64,000 nucleotides of DNA, from contig NTMA01000003.1 of NCBI GenBank assembly GCA_002917075.1, positions 682,001-746,000 of the forward strand. The letters run 5' to 3'. The notes below the pieces were generated by a model. It ran no database searches, had not been told where the DNA came from, and worked only from the letters and a program-made list of their open reading frames with translations. Shown here piece after piece: positions 45,023 through 56,467 of this stretch. How positions within the stretch are numbered: position 1 is the first letter of the stretch; every line of letters starts with the position of its first letter. The stretch comes from Hawksworthiomyces lignivorus. Its lineage: Eukaryota; Ascomycota; Sordariomycetes; Ophiostomatales; Ophiostomataceae. Position numbers and translations under genes: made by a program.

Positions 45023-46109
45023 CTAGCGTGGTAAAGCCACTCAAACCCTCTTCTGATATTTTGCGTCACAATCAGCAACATTGCATAAAAAGAAGAGGTT
45101 TATAATGAAAATAACACTACGAATAAGAAGAATTATTGGCTAGCTATAAAAAGTATACCATGAAATTTTAGTTTCAGATATTAGAAGAAAGATCTAGCGA
45201 TTTTAAATATATGTATGAGTGTCATGAACACCATCTAAAGCTGTTTGCGAGGAGTTGTTAGGCAACGTTATTAGTACAAGGCGAGCATAAAATCCAGCTA
45301 GAGCAACAAGTTTTTAGACGGCCGGGTTCCTCGGATATCTAGGAGCGAATCTTGCACAACGATTCTGTAGAGAATCAACTCGAATTGCAGATAAATTGTT
45401 CAAAAATAAATGTCAATTCTGTTGCAGCAGTTTCCAAGTAACCCAGTGGAAGTAGGGGTTTGGATGTGCATGTAGACAGGTCGACTTTTGCTTGGGACTT
45501 CTACGGGGAATGGTATCGGCCAAGTACGCATGAGGGTTTCACCTAATGACGATACCCCCGGCAAGTTCTAAGATGGAATACACTGTTAGTCTAGTAAATA
45601 ATATTCACCTTTGAAGAGACCGCTGATAAACTAATTATGAAACTTTTTGGGTAAGTAGATTGGGCCGCACATGGGCCCCGGCTGTCGGAGTACAAAGCAC
45701 ATCGTGCACTTGTCAGCTGTTCACCAGCAGTCAATGGATATCATTCTTGACACAAAGACTGAGAAGGTTCCATAGAGTGTTTTCAAATAGTGAGTTCAAC
45801 ATTCTTGATTTCTCTCTCCGTTCGACTTTCCCAGGTAGCCGTACATAGAGTCGATTTCTGCCAACCCTTTCAGCCGTGGGCTTCAGACTAAACTAGCGCT
45901 GAGGCCAGGTCTTCTTCAAGCCTGGACCCACGGAGATGGAGCACAAGCGGGGACCCCAGGTTCTTTGCCCATGCTCACCGTTTCTCATTTATTAATGAGA
46001 CATACTCCGCACTAAAGAAGGTCTTATTTCTCCGTACCAGTGCATTTTTCTCTAGCCTGTCTCTGTTAGAGAACTGCATTGTCTAACAAAAAAAAAATTA
46101 ACTAACTCT

Positions 46110-49100
46110 ATGGCGACAACAATCGCTGCGTCTTCTTCAGCGACACAGCACGTCGAGAGCGCGGATTCTGATGGCGCTGGGAGAAAGCGACGCCGTATTG
46201 TGCAGGCATGTGAAGAATGTCGCGACAAGAAACGCAAATGCGACGGCGAGAGGCCTGTATGTGGAGCCTGCTCGCGACGACCTGGACGGAGTTGCGTGTG
46301 GAATGATGATCGCAACACGAAAGGATGGAGCAACAAGTAATCTTTTCCTTTTCCTTTTTCTTTGGTCACTGAGTCATGCAGTGAAAAGAAGGTAATGCTG
46401 ATTTGTGCCAGCTACGTTGAAAGCCTGCGTTCTCGCATCCGAGAATTGGAGAGCGCAATAACGATGGCAGGAGCCGCCGCCGCCCAAGCTGATAACAGCA
46501 AGACCAACGACGACGACAACGATAACGACATACTGGTAGTAGCACAGCAGCAGCCCCCGTTGTCAGTCGAGCAACCAATAGTGGCGTCTGGGGTCGTCTA
46601 TCAGTCGCCGCCTTCCTCGGACTACCAGCAACATCATTGTGGAGACACACACCCCATAACCGCCGCACGGAGTGTTCTACCAATGCTAGGATCGACAATT
46701 TCAGCATCGCCATCACCTGGAATGATTGTCGCATCACCACTGCTGGAGACATCATCTCAAGGCCTAGGACTGCAACAACAGAACCCACCAGCGCCACCTC
46801 CGACCGACGCAACCGCTGGCGGCAACAATGTTGATGATGTAGGCGACAACGACGGCCTGGCAGATGGTCATGATGAGGACGACGATAACTTTGATGCCGT
46901 TGCATCTGACAGCTGCGCGACAGACATTGATGCCATGGGAGTTGTCCGGTCTGCTAGGAGCAATAGCAGCAACCGCAACAATAAGAGTCGCGTTCGCCGC
47001 TCATCAGGGTATTTTGGTCCATCTAGCACACTCAGCCTATTTGGCGATGCCTACAGCGCTATGAATTTGAACCAAAGGGTTTGCTATTGCGAGGCTACCT
47101 CATCTGTATCAAACAGCAGCCTAGATTCCGGCGTTGCAACGGACATGGTACACGATGGGAACGGAGGCTTCCGTCGCGTATGCAGAGGACGGCATCATAG
47201 CGGCAATGGCGGTAGGCGGGGTAGTAGTAAGACAGGTGGCAGCAGCATCCACGGCATGGGTCTCTGCATCCCCCTCAGGGCGGAAGCTGACGAGCTTCTG
47301 GGGAGCTATTTCAAATGGGTCCATTCCCTCTACCCGTTTTTACACCGCCAGTCGTTCAAAAAGCGTTATCGTTCCATCTGGACCTCCCCAGAAGAGCAGC
47401 AGGATTACCAAGAGACTGGTAGTGGCGATGGTCATCATACGGCGGATTACTACTATGATGGTGTCGACGATAAACTCTTCCACTGCGTCCTCAATCTCGT
47501 TTTTGCCATGGGCGCTCTCTTCAACCCTACCACTCCCGCCTCTGGCCGCGAAAGCACCAGTCGCACCTTTTTTTCCCGGGCCAAGGTGCTGATAGATCTA
47601 GACATGCTCGCGTTTGGAAACACTGTGCTAGTTCAGGCGCTCCTAATCATGGGTCAGTACCTCCAGAGCACTGACGCCGCCAGCAGCTGCTGGAATATTG
47701 TAGGTCTGGCCATACGAGTAGGCCAGGGAATTGGCCTGCACCACGAGCCCAAGTGTTGCCGTCGCGGTGCAGAGAGTGGATGCTGTGATAGTGGCCATCA
47801 CAGTCAGCTTGATGCAGAGATGAGACGGAGAACGTGGACGGGGTGTGTTGTCCTAGATCGGTATGTCATTCAATCTGATCTTGTACCCGGCCGTTACTAA
47901 TTCTTTCAAACAGCGTCCTCTCATTGACGTATGGGCGACCGTTGATGATACACCCGACCATGACCTACAAGCGCCTTTTCCTCCCTAGGGTCATAGATGA
48001 TGAGTATCTCACGGGACCTGGAGAGCCTCCTGGCCAGCAGCCTTCTGATGTCATCAGCTTAATGGGGTGTTATATTGAGGCCGTACGACTTCAAGACATC
48101 ATTGGCCAGTTTGTAGCCTCGTTTAATCAGATTGGAAACGTCGAGTGGTCCCAGCGAGAGATGGCTTCGGACTTTACGGCGGGCGATAGTATTTCGCAAG
48201 ACTGCCAGGAGCGCATTGAAGACCTTGACCTTCAGATGATACTTAATATTGAGAAATCTCTAGTAGAGTGGCGAGAGAGGCTTCCTGTGAACCTCAGAGT
48301 TCAAACATATAATGGCAACAACAGTGTTCCAAGTCTTCTTGGACAGGATCCGATTAGATTACTCTTGTTCGAGCGCCAAACCAATGTTCTCGAGGCTAGG
48401 TAACAATTCGCCCGCATCTCTACTTCCCTTTTCCACCACAGCACATTGAGGACTCACTTTGGGTAGATATTTACATGCCCGGCTGGCCCTGTTGAGGCCA
48501 GCACTCTCAGTCCTTTGCAAATCGGCTCACAAACCAAGCGAAGAGGCACCCAATAGTTACCATGCCCTCAGCGACACTATGAGCCAGAGTATGACAATTA
48601 AAGCAGCCAACTTGTGTGTCTCAGCCGCTCGGGATCTGGTCGATGTTTTTACACGGAACATCCATTCTGGCTTCACATTGCTTCCAGCACCGTGGTATAA
48701 TGTCTTCTGTAAGTTCAAATTCGCAGACCAATTATCGACATTCTTGTTTGCCATGGTCAAAATTTGCTGGTTCGACGATGAGAATTATGAACTGATTTCT
48801 GTTGCAGACGTCCACAGCTGCGCAATTGTCCTGTTACTAGGATATCTCTGTGCACCAAGATATATCACCTGTATGGATGAAGCGTCGCTGATGGAGACGT
48901 ACAATCGCTGTCTGTCTTTCCTTCGGGAATACCGACCGCGTTCGACCTCAGCGCGGCGGTGTAGTAAAGCCCTTCAGTTAATTCAGCAACAGGTCTTTCA
49001 CCACCGAAATAGTAAGAAATTTTGACTCTTCCTCTTTCCGTTTATCTCGCTATATCGTAACTGAATCGAAAGCTAACCAAGATCCTTCAAATGAACCTGT

Positions 49101-49344
49101 AGATCCTACCACTTCCGAAAGTACGAGTGGTGGTGTAGCAGCACAGCTGAGACCTGATATACTTCGCACCGGCCTTGGAGACATTCAGCAAGTGCCATCA
49201 CATCTCATAAGCGACCTACCCCAGGAACAGGATATCATGCACCAAGATTTCGTCGTAGAAGACATGCTATTTAGCAAAATCACGCCGGGTTGGATTGACA
49301 ATGCGTTTGACACGACTTGGTTATCACAACTTTCATTTCAGTAA
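46110..49344 (+). CDS. Zn2Cys6 transcription factor, probable activator of the aromatic catabolic cluster
   Basis: A 989-residue zinc-cluster protein from five in-phase exons (46110-46336, 46412-47860, 47914-48399, 48467-49011, 49082-49344). The domain is RRRIVQACEECRDKKRKCDGERPVCGACSRRPGRSC, with C-x2-C-x6-C-x5-C-x2-C-x7-C spacing, followed after intron 1 by a coiled-coil YVESLRSRIRELESAI suited to dimer formation. A long low-complexity Gln/Asp/Ser region precedes the fungal-specific transcription factor domain, which begins LLGSYFKWVHSLYPFLHRQSF and includes LVQALLIMGQYLQSTDAASSCWNIVGLAIR. The acidic C-terminus (DFVVEDMLFSKITPGWID) may be the activation region. It stands at the edge of the gentisate-type cluster and is the only zinc-cluster gene inside it, so it is the best candidate to bind the repeated CGG-N8-CCG elements. 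Some relatives act on aromatic-acid utilisation; that link here is inferred. Confidence 0.87.
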
Positions 49345-49443
49345 AACAGAAGAGACTCCTTATTCATGTACTACCCCCCCTCTTTTATTCTTTGTACACA
49401 TAGTATGCAACTACACGACTGTATGTATGTTTATCATAAAGAT

Positions 49444-50497
49444 TTATGAGGCCTGATCCTTTGCGAACATTTTTCGAACACTAGCCAAATCACTCGGGGC
49501 AAGCTTTTCAAGCTCAGAGTTGGATCCATCAGTAATGACTTCGGCTTCTCCTGGTCGGAAGGCTCCGAGGACTGTGCCACTCCGATACTTTCCTTGCTCT
49601 ATTAAGTCTTTCATTCTGCCAGCAATTTCCTCCGGAGTCAAGAGTACGGAGGGCGCAGAGCCTACCTGAGCACCAGTTTCTGCGATTCCCTGTAGGAGTG
49701 GCGTAGCAACAAGTCTATCATGTGTCTTAGTATCCTTTGAGGCTCACATGTTTTTGTATGTCATATTTGACAGCAAAACTCACCCAGGGCACACTCCGAC
49801 GACTTTGACATTTACTTCCTGCTCTGCCAGGGCCAGACTTTTGATCAGCCCCACGGTCCCATGCTTGCTAGCACTGTACAGAACTGTCCCAAAATGCCCG
49901 TACAACCCTGCGATGGAAGAAGTGACAATGACGACACCCTTCTTCTTCTTTCCTAGTAACGCACGAATGGCAATGCGAGTAAGTTTGATGGGGTGGACGA
50001 GGTTGACGTCCAGCAAAGCGTACTTTTCTTTCTCTGTGTCGTTCCAAAAATTGGACCAGGACTAATAACGCGTTGTCAAAAAATAAGAAAGTGTTGGAGA
50101 GTCAAGATAGATTTCGGCGTCACATACTGGTTCTCCAATTCCAGCATTCGCGGCGTATACGTCCGGAACATCTCCATATTTATATTCTGAGAACGATACG
50201 AGAGCCTCGAGCTCGTTCCATTTGGTAACGTCGCATTTTGTGAAGGCTACTCGTTCACTCTCCTCCTTTAAAAGCGTCTCAGCAGCAGATGACAGCTTGA
50301 GATCGGCAATAATGAGCCTAGCATTAGATGATAAGGCTAGCCTGCAAAATGCAAGCCCAATGCCTACGAGTTAGGGCATTAACAAGCTAATTTTCTTTTT
50401 TGTAGGTATATATTGAGTGATTAGGAGGGTAGTTCTAACCTGATCCTCCACCAGTAATCACAACGATTTTACCGGATAGAGGAAAGTCGCCAATCAT
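49444..50497 (-). CDS. Short-chain dehydrogenase/reductase (15-PGDH-like)
   Basis: Classical SDR of 280 residues. Exons 50497-50440, 50363-50128, 50061-49784 and 49714-49444 join in phase. Cofactor motif ITGGGSGIGLAFCRLAL; the Asp after strand 2 (LIIADLKLS) suggests NAD+; YAANAGIGEPS is the NAG motif; the catalytic Ser is in IVTSSIAG and the Tyr/Lys pair in YSASKHG. VVGVCPGLVATPLL is the usual strand 6 loop. The substrate may be an alcohol or dihydrodiol intermediate of the aromatic pathway. It is convergent with the regulator and shares a 1.1-kb promoter region with the SMP-30 gene, containing three CGG-N8-CCG sites, two of them 230-271 bp from its ATG. Confidence 0.88.
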
Positions 50498-50726
50498 TTT
50501 GCTCAGCTACCAGCAGGGGACCCAAGTAGAAAGATGCGATGGATGAGTAGGGTTTTGAACAGTGGCGGCTTTCACGTCGGCTTTTGACTTGATATGGGTT
50601 CCTAATTCTCACAATTCTTAATGCAACGAGGGCATCCCCGCAGCTGAATCACCAAATCTTTTCTAACCTTCTAGTTTTATTTGCTTGTTGCCTTTTCCCT
50701 CTCTGCATAATATCTTCTATGAAATT

Positions 50727-50740
50727 CGGAATGGATTCCG
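50727..50740. promoter_or_regulatory. CGG-N8-CCG site in the SDR/SMP-30 promoter
   Basis: CGGAATGGATTCCG, a nearly complete palindrome, 230 bp upstream of the SDR start on the minus strand. Confidence 0.6.
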
Positions 50741-50754
50741 TATTTAAGCGCAAA

Positions 50755-50768
50755 CGGAGAATCATCCG
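50755..50768. promoter_or_regulatory. Second CGG-N8-CCG site in the SDR/SMP-30 promoter
   Basis: CGGAGAATCATCCG, 28 bp from the first site measured start to start. Confidence 0.6.
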
Positions 50769-51266
50769 GACGCCCATATTGATGAGAGATCGTTCACACG
50801 CAGGCCACGTAATTAACAGAACAAAATCGTGGACAAATTTAAGAAAAAATATGTTTGCACGACACCCTTATAATTAACGTTACAATATCATACTTTGTTG
50901 CTGTTGTTGCTTTACTGCTACGACTTGAGAAGGGTCTGGAAATGAGAATACTGCGCTTTAGATAGCTTAGTGAAATTTTTGTGCCTCGATGAATGATTTA
51001 GCCTTGTAGAACTATGTTGCTCAACCTAGGCAGTAAGGTGCTGCATAGGACCCTACTAGGATAGAATCTTGAATTCGCTGATTAACAGCTGGACCGATTC
51101 GCTACATTACATTGTATGTATGCAAGTATTCGTATCGTTGTATTTCCACTATGGCTTGCTAAAATTTGACGATGACATTGAATGCCAGAAAATCTTGCCA
51201 GGAAAAGACATCTCATTTTCACTCAGAGCAGGAACAAAATTGACACTTGATTCTGCCCTTCGCTCT

Positions 51267-51280
51267 CGGAGTCGGATCCG
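51267..51280. promoter_or_regulatory. CGG-N8-CCG site near the SMP-30 gene
   Basis: CGGAGTCGGATCCG, 344 bp before the SMP-30 ATG. Overlaps a shorter CGGATCCG palindrome. Confidence 0.55.
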
Positions 51281-51623
51281 ATCGCTCGTTTCAAACCAGA
51301 CGATGTTCAATATGCCCAGTCCACATCGCCCGGGATTACCGGGTGCTTGGTTCCCCCAATCAGGTCCTCCCTGCTACCCAATCTTGCACACCACTTTTCA
51401 TGCGGGGAATAGAATATGCGGGGGAAGACCCTGGGGAATTCATGGCGATTTGGGGTTTGTGTAGGCGACTGACATCTACCTATAAATTGGGAATGTATTC
51501 CGAGTCTCTTCATTGCTAGTTTCCCACAATCTACGATGCCCTTCGGATTATTTCCTTTCATGCCCAATTTCTTCCCTTGTTCGCTTGTCATAGGGTCAAC
51601 TTTTGCGAACTTTTTTGCACGTC

Positions 51624-52541
51624 ATGGCCTCACCTAAATATTTCCCCCAAACAGTCCTTACTGACGGGCTCTACTTTGGCGAATCGCCTCGATATCACGA
51701 TGGTCTGCTCTACGTCAGCGACATGACGGGTCGCAAGGTCTACACGGTAGATCCGTCCTCTGGCGAGAAGAAGGTCTTACTAGAGGTTGAAAACCAGCCC
51801 AACGGCATGTGCTTCCTGGAAGATGGTTCGCTCATATACTCATCTATGTTCGACGCTAAGCTATATCGTCTCAAGGACGGCAAATCGGATCTCTATGCAG
51901 ATCTCTCCGGAACCATGACTGGGTATTGTGGTGATATGGTGATCGACAAGGCCGGGAGGGTCTTCCTAGACGACACAGGTGCCCGCGTCCTCCACGGCGA
52001 AGAGCCCTGCCCTGGCCGGCTACTTCGGATCGATACTGACAGGAGTGTTCATGTCGTTGAGGAGAATATTGTGTTTCCCAATGCACTTGTCATAAGCCCC
52101 GATGGCCAGACACTGTACAATGCCGAGTCGTTTGGCTACGGCTTGCTCAAGTTCGATCTCGGCGATGACGGCTCTTTGACCAACCGTCAAAAGGTCTGGA
52201 GCCCCGCTGTCCTAGCTGGTGACAAGGGTGCGTCAGCTGCCACTATGATTGGGATCGATGGCGGCTGCATGGATGCTGAGGGAGGAATTTGGCTGAGTCT
52301 TCTGGCGCTGGAGCAGTTTGCTCGTCTCGACCCTGCCACGGGCGAGATCACTCATGTTGTCAAGGTCAACGGCCATGCCACTGCTTGCACTCTTGGCGGA
52401 GAAGACGGACGGACTCTCTTCATGTGCACCAACACTACTCCTCCCAATGAAAATCTATTCAAGTCAATGGTTGCCCTACGCACTAGCTGCACAATCTCTA
52501 CTGCCCGGGTTGACATTGGCCATGGCACAGCAAGGCCATAA
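51624..52541 (+). CDS. SMP-30/gluconolactonase-family lactonase
   Basis: Intronless protein of 305 residues with ATG at 51624 (MASPKYFPQTVLTDGLYFGESPRY). It has the six-bladed beta-propeller pattern of the SMP-30/LRE family: GLYFGESPRYHDGLLYVSDM with the metal-binding Glu, QPNGMCFLEDGSLI, GYCGDMVIDKAGRVFLDDTG with the Asp ligand, VFPNALVISPDGQTLYNAES with the Asn ligand, then GIDGGCMDAEGGIWLSLL. Ca2+-dependent lactone hydrolysis is the family reaction, and in aromatic pathways such enzymes can open ring-cleavage or side-chain lactones. A TATAAATT sequence at about 51480 may be its TATA box. It faces away from the SDR and is convergent with the monooxygenase. Its substrate in the cluster is unknown. 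Confidence 0.88.
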   Translation: MASPKYFPQTVLTDGLYFGESPRYHDGLLYVSDMTGRKVYTVDPSSGEKKVLLEVENQPNGMCFLEDGSLIYSSMFDAKLYRLKDGKSDLYADLSGTMTGYCGDMVIDKAGRVFLDDTGARVLHGEEPCPGRLLRIDTDRSVHVVEENIVFPNALVISPDGQTLYNAESFGYGLLKFDLGDDGSLTNRQKVWSPAVLAGDKGASAATMIGIDGGCMDAEGGIWLSLLALEQFARLDPATGEITHVVKVNGHATACTLGGEDGRTLFMCTNTTPPNENLFKSMVALRTSCTISTARVDIGHGTARP

Positions 52542-53162
52542 AAGGCTATTGCTAATATTTACACAAGTCATTTCTTTTCAAATTTAGTCACGAATTTACA
52601 CTCTGTTTTTCCTGGAACTGTTTTGAACGCTGAGCCTTAAAATATTAGCGTGAAGCAAAATAGGATTCTTGCTCCAATGTCTCTTCCGTAGCTCTGCAGA
52701 GTGTATGCTGACAAAGCTAGGTGCGTTAGAAAGTGTGAATAAGTGCTGAGGCCTATGTTATTTGTGCTAGCCTGTGACGGAATGCTGTTTTTAGGTGTAG
52801 ATGTTCCTTAGTCGTTGCTTGGGCATTCAGTGCGCGTGTTGACAAGCGGGCTGTCTCGGCCACCGTCTACTTTTTTTTTTTTCTTCAGCGAGCTTATCAG
52901 TGAATTTGTGTACTCTTTAAGCCCCAAGCAGCTAGAATATCACCATTCATGGCGCAGAAGTCTTCGGGAGTGCGAAAAAATGTTAAAAATTAATAAAAAA
53001 TAATAAGAATTGGAGGGCTTCGAATATTACTAGTAGATGGCAAAATCTGTTGCAGTCGTGTCTAACACTGGTAAGAATTTAATGAGACTCCAATTCTATA
53101 TTTCGTTTTATTCTCTAATACATCATTTGCATTATATAGTTTATGTATCCAGGGTAATTCAA
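52542..53162. other. Convergent 3' intergenic region
   Basis: About 620 bp between the ends of the SMP-30 and monooxygenase genes; homopolymer T run at about 52870. No gene recognised. Confidence 0.5.
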
Positions 53163-54553
53163 TCACAACACCTTGTTAAGATATGCATTGGTCTACCACG
53201 ATGATTAGCAACAAGAAAATGGTGTTTGCGTGGCGTCCGACATACCTTAGCAACTGTATCGTAGCCAAAAAGCCATGGCTGGAAGTCTTTGTCAGACCAA
53301 CGATTTGGATTATCCTGTTTGTTCTCTACATTTCCCATTTCTCGATCCCGCTGCTCCTGCTCGGGTCCGTCGGGAAGGTGCCAGATGTCGCCGTTGGCCC
53401 GCGAGCCATCTTGGATAATCTCACATCTTGGCTTGCGGATGTTCTGAAAAGCTTGCAGAACCTTTGGGATCATGTCGACACTAGAGGCCCGAGCGAGGCA
53501 CTCGGCCAGCGCCGCACCATCCTCAATAGACGTGGCGGCTCCTTGTGCAAGATATGGCACCATGCCATGGGCGGCGTCACCAATCAGCACAACACGGCCG
53601 TTTTCGCTCAGCCATCGTGGTAAATGAGGAAGGTCGGCTAGTTTCCATTTCAGACATTCGGTAACTTTTGTCAGCACTCTACGTATTGTCGGATCGAAGT
53701 TGATGTACTGCTGTTTCATCTCATCCAGGTTTCCGGGTTCATTCCATTTGCCCACGGCAGCTTTGCCAGGATGTGACATCACGAGATTGTACAGCTCGCC
53801 ATTGCGCCGCATAGGGTAAGCCATTATGTGTCGCTCATGACCAATCCAGCAGTTGGCGTTGATGTCGTCCATGAGATGTGCAATGCTGGTGTCCTCCAAC
53901 ATGCTCTTCCTCGGTACAGTAGCACGATACGCACAATTTGGCGAGTCGCTGGGTTCGACGTTGTCCTTGCCAAGGATTGACTCTCGTACCTTGGATCGGA
54001 TACCGTCCGCTCCAATAATAATATCGGCTGTCATGGTCCCCCCCTTAGCTAAGAAAATCGTTGGGCCGGCTTCCTCTACCCTCTCAACGAAACTGTCTAG
54101 TAGAATCTTGACACCAAGTTTCTCCGCATATTGCAAAAGACAAGTATGATAGTCAGCACGGTGTATAAGCCAATACCTGCGGTGCATTTTGTTAGTTCGC
54201 GTAAACTGATGACCGACGAAAGAATAGCAGGGGGGGGGGGTTGGTACATACGGAAACCCATATCGCTCCGTCATAGCTGGGTGCAGGGGTGTATCACCAA
54301 TGACATGGCCGGTAGCATATCGTTTGAAATGGATGCTCTGCGGCCAGACCACCACTTTCTCGATCTCGTCATATACCCCGTAGTGCTTGAGCACTCGAGA
54401 ACTATTGGGCGGGATTTGAATGCCCGCACCGACCTCGGCAAGCTGAGGGGCTCCTTCTAGCACTATCACGTCGTGGCCCTTTCTCTTGAGTGCGATGGCA
54501 GCTCCCAGCCCACCCAAGCCTGCACCACAGATAATGATATTGAACGATGCCAT
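53163..54553 (-). CDS. FAD-dependent aromatic hydroxylase (salicylate/3-hydroxybenzoate hydroxylase-like)
   Basis: Class A flavoprotein monooxygenase, 413 residues. Exons 54553-54252, 54176-53246 and a 9-bp last exon 53171-53163. The dinucleotide motif is IIICGAGLGGLGAAIALKRKG with the acidic strand end VIVLEGA; the DG motif is ADIIIGADGIRSKVRES; the GD motif is GRVVLIGDAAHGMVPYLAQG. The ERYGFPYWLIHRADYH substrate-domain entry is formed by removing a 75-bp intron that has no stop and keeps frame, so an unspliced reading looks intact. The family adds one hydroxyl to hydroxybenzoates using NAD(P)H and O2. Divergent pairing with a fumarylpyruvate-hydrolase candidate and closeness to gentisate dioxygenase suggest gentisate (or a substituted one) as product. 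The ring position is inferred from context. Confidence 0.87.
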
Positions 54554-54641
54554 AACTAAAGATCTAAAACACAACACCACCGCGGTTTTTACTGCTTTTT
54601 GCATATTTTCTGGTTTGAAAAACTTATACAACGGCGTTGCT

Positions 54642-54655
54642 CGGACTTTGTTCCG
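54642..54655. promoter_or_regulatory. CGG-N8-CCG site 1, monooxygenase/hydrolase promoter
   Basis: CGGACTTTGTTCCG in the 200-bp region between the divergent starts 54553 and 54754. Confidence 0.65.
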
Positions 54656-54660
54656 CGCGG

Positions 54661-54674
54661 CGGATGCTCATCCG
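54661..54674. promoter_or_regulatory. CGG-N8-CCG site 2, monooxygenase/hydrolase promoter
   Basis: CGGATGCTCATCCG, the most perfect copy (outer GGCGGAT/ATCCGCC arms). Starts 19 bp after site 1, about two helical turns, so the two dimers would sit on the same face. Confidence 0.7.
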
Positions 54675-54753
54675 CCCAAAAAACATTTATCAGACCACCC
54701 GCAGCGGCGAGAGTTCAACGTGCATTGCATAAGTCGTACGCGCAACAAGAATC

Positions 54754-55688
54754 ATGGCTGCTGAGTGGAAACGACTGATTCGGTTCGAAGATGATTCCGG
54801 AGTTGTTCGCTTCGGCGACGCGGATGACCATGACGTCTCTGAGCTCACGAGTCTCATCGAGCGCAATGAACTTTTCGTCACAGGACTAGAAGGGCCAGGG
54901 CCATTTGATATGAAGCGTACTAATAGCCGGCACAAGGTGCAGAAGCTTCTTGGCGTATTGACGCCCCAAGATGTTCCGCTGGTGAAATGCGTTGGACTGA
55001 ACTACATGAAACATAGTATGAGCATCTCAGCATCTTTCGTAAAAAACACTCAGTGCTAAATTATTTATTTATAGTTCAGGAGGGTGGTCGACGACCACCG
55101 CCCTATCCCTCCATCTTCATCAAACCAAGAGAGAGCATCGCTAGCTTTGACGAAGACATCCCAATCCCCAAAATCTGCCAAATAGATCAGCTTGACTACG
55201 AAGGCGAACTTGTTGTAGTCATTGGGAAGACGGGGAAAGATATCCCTCGCTCCGAGGCTCTCAAGTACATCGCCGGATACACCGTTGGCAATGATGTCTC
55301 TGCGCGGACCTGGCAGCGCGACCCGGCTTACGCAGGCGGAGTGCCTCAGTGGTGTTTCAGCAAAGGCTTTGACAAGTTTGCAGTCATCGGGCCTGCTCTC
55401 GTGTCCCCATCGGTCGTCGGCAACGCAAGTGGTCTCCGTCTCGAGACGATTGTGAATGGAGAAACGCGCCAGGACACTCGCACAGATGATCTCCTTTTCG
55501 GAGTTGAGTACATCATTGAGTTTATGAGCCAGGGAACGACATTGGAAAGGGGTACCGTCATAATGACTGGCACGCCGTCTGGCGTTGCAATGGGTATGGC
55601 GTCGCCTAAGTGGCTCCAAGATAGCGATGTAGTTGAAGTGAGGATTGAGAAGTTAGGCAGCCTCAAGAATAAGATGGCCTTTGTATAA
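54754..55688 (+). CDS. Fumarylacetoacetase-family hydrolase, fumarylpyruvate hydrolase candidate
   Basis: FAH-superfamily protein of 291 residues from exons 54754-55015 and 55075-55688. Family landmarks run VKCVGLNYMKHI, YPSIFIKPRESIASFDEDIPIP, LDYEGELVVVIGKTG (metal-binding Glu residues), GYTVGNDVSARTWQ (Asp ligand), SKGFDKFAVIGPALV and VIMTGTPSGVAMGM. These proteins cleave C-C bonds in diketo acids with Mg2+ or Mn2+. In the gentisate route the fitting reaction is fumarylpyruvate, or directly maleylpyruvate, to fumarate or malate plus pyruvate. It shares a 200-bp divergent promoter holding two CGG-N8-CCG sites with the monooxygenase, so the two should be coexpressed. Homogentisate-type fumarylacetoacetases are longer and carry a different N-terminus. 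Confidence 0.87.
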
Positions 55689-55753
55689 AGTTCAGGATTT
55701 AAACCAACAATACACGGCTATAAAGTACATAAATAAACTTAGATTGGTGGCCT

Positions 55754-56251
55754 TTATTCTACATATCTATCTTTAAATAACTCGGTCCGAGGTGTTAATA
55801 AAGTCAATCTTATAGTTGGTTAGCAAAGCTTTAGAAATAATTCGATCGTTGCTTCTACTCACCCATCGACAAGAAGTGACGTCCGCACGACAAGATAATT
55901 CCCATCATGCTTCATTGGTATTGTCCAGAGAGTGCACCCGCACGTACCACAGAAGACTTTATGCTTCTCAACTCCGCTCGCGGTATCTCCCAAGACATAA
56001 GTCCGGATCTCATTCTTGCCTTGCACGAGAGTAACCTCGTGACGCTTGTATTTTGCAGACTTTGTCGGATAGTCAGCATACATATGTAGGTGCATGGAAA
56101 GAAGAGTAGGGAAACGTACGAACTGCGCCGGGGCGCCGGCGTTCTTTGCGCAGTGGGTGCAGTAGCATTTGAAAATTGCTTCTGGCTCGCCTCGGACCTC
56201 AAACTGAACCCCCTCACAAAGACATGAACCTCTTAATTTCAATTCAGACAT
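55754..56251 (-). CDS. GFA/CENP-V-family zinc protein 1
   Basis: Protein of 127 residues from exons 56251-56120, 56059-55863 and 55808-55754. The Cys motifs of the glutathione-dependent formaldehyde-activating enzyme (GFA/CENP-V) fold are all present: GSCLCEGVQFEV, KCYCTHCAKNAGAPAQF and HKVFCGTCGCTLWTIP. These Cys bind structural and catalytic zinc. The family includes glutathione adduct enzymes, yet most fungal members are uncharacterised. It is divergent from gentisate dioxygenase across 216 bp with two CGG-N8-CCG sites and tail to tail with the hydrolase, so it appears to be a true cluster member. A thiol-dependent step, such as handling maleylpyruvate or an aldehyde, is a speculative job. 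Confidence 0.83.
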
Positions 56252-56316
56252 CGTAGATGCATTACTTTGCGATTATTGAATGCTAGGCTATACGCTGCCT
56301 TGAGTATAATAAATGT

Positions 56317-56330
56317 CGGGCGTGGATCCG
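56317..56330. promoter_or_regulatory. CGG-N8-CCG site 1, GFA/gentisate dioxygenase promoter
   Basis: CGGGCGTGGATCCG, 66 bp upstream of the GFA start and 137 bp upstream of the dioxygenase start. Confidence 0.6.
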
Positions 56331-56336
56331 CAGTGT

Positions 56337-56350
56337 CGGGACTGTAACCG
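56337..56350. promoter_or_regulatory. CGG-N8-CCG site 2, GFA/gentisate dioxygenase promoter
   Basis: CGGGACTGTAACCG, starting 20 bp after site 1, the same two-turn spacing as in the monooxygenase/hydrolase promoter. Confidence 0.6.
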
Positions 56351-56467
56351 ACCCCCCTTGAGGTTCGTGGCGAGCTATGGCAATATATCTAAGAATACTG
56401 CTTCAAAACAGACAGGAGCAATAACGTATATCACCAACATCTCTTATTAAAGCTAGAGCTATCAAAT

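Larger units (their letters stand above)
43659..46109. other. Long intergenic stretch upstream of the cluster regulator
   Basis: About 2.45 kb, AT-rich, with no domain-bearing frame. It carries two CGG-N8-CCG sites at 44986-45022 (listed separately) identical in form to those in the cluster promoters. A decayed or missed gene could lie here, or it is a long promoter of the regulator at 46110. Confidence 0.5.
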
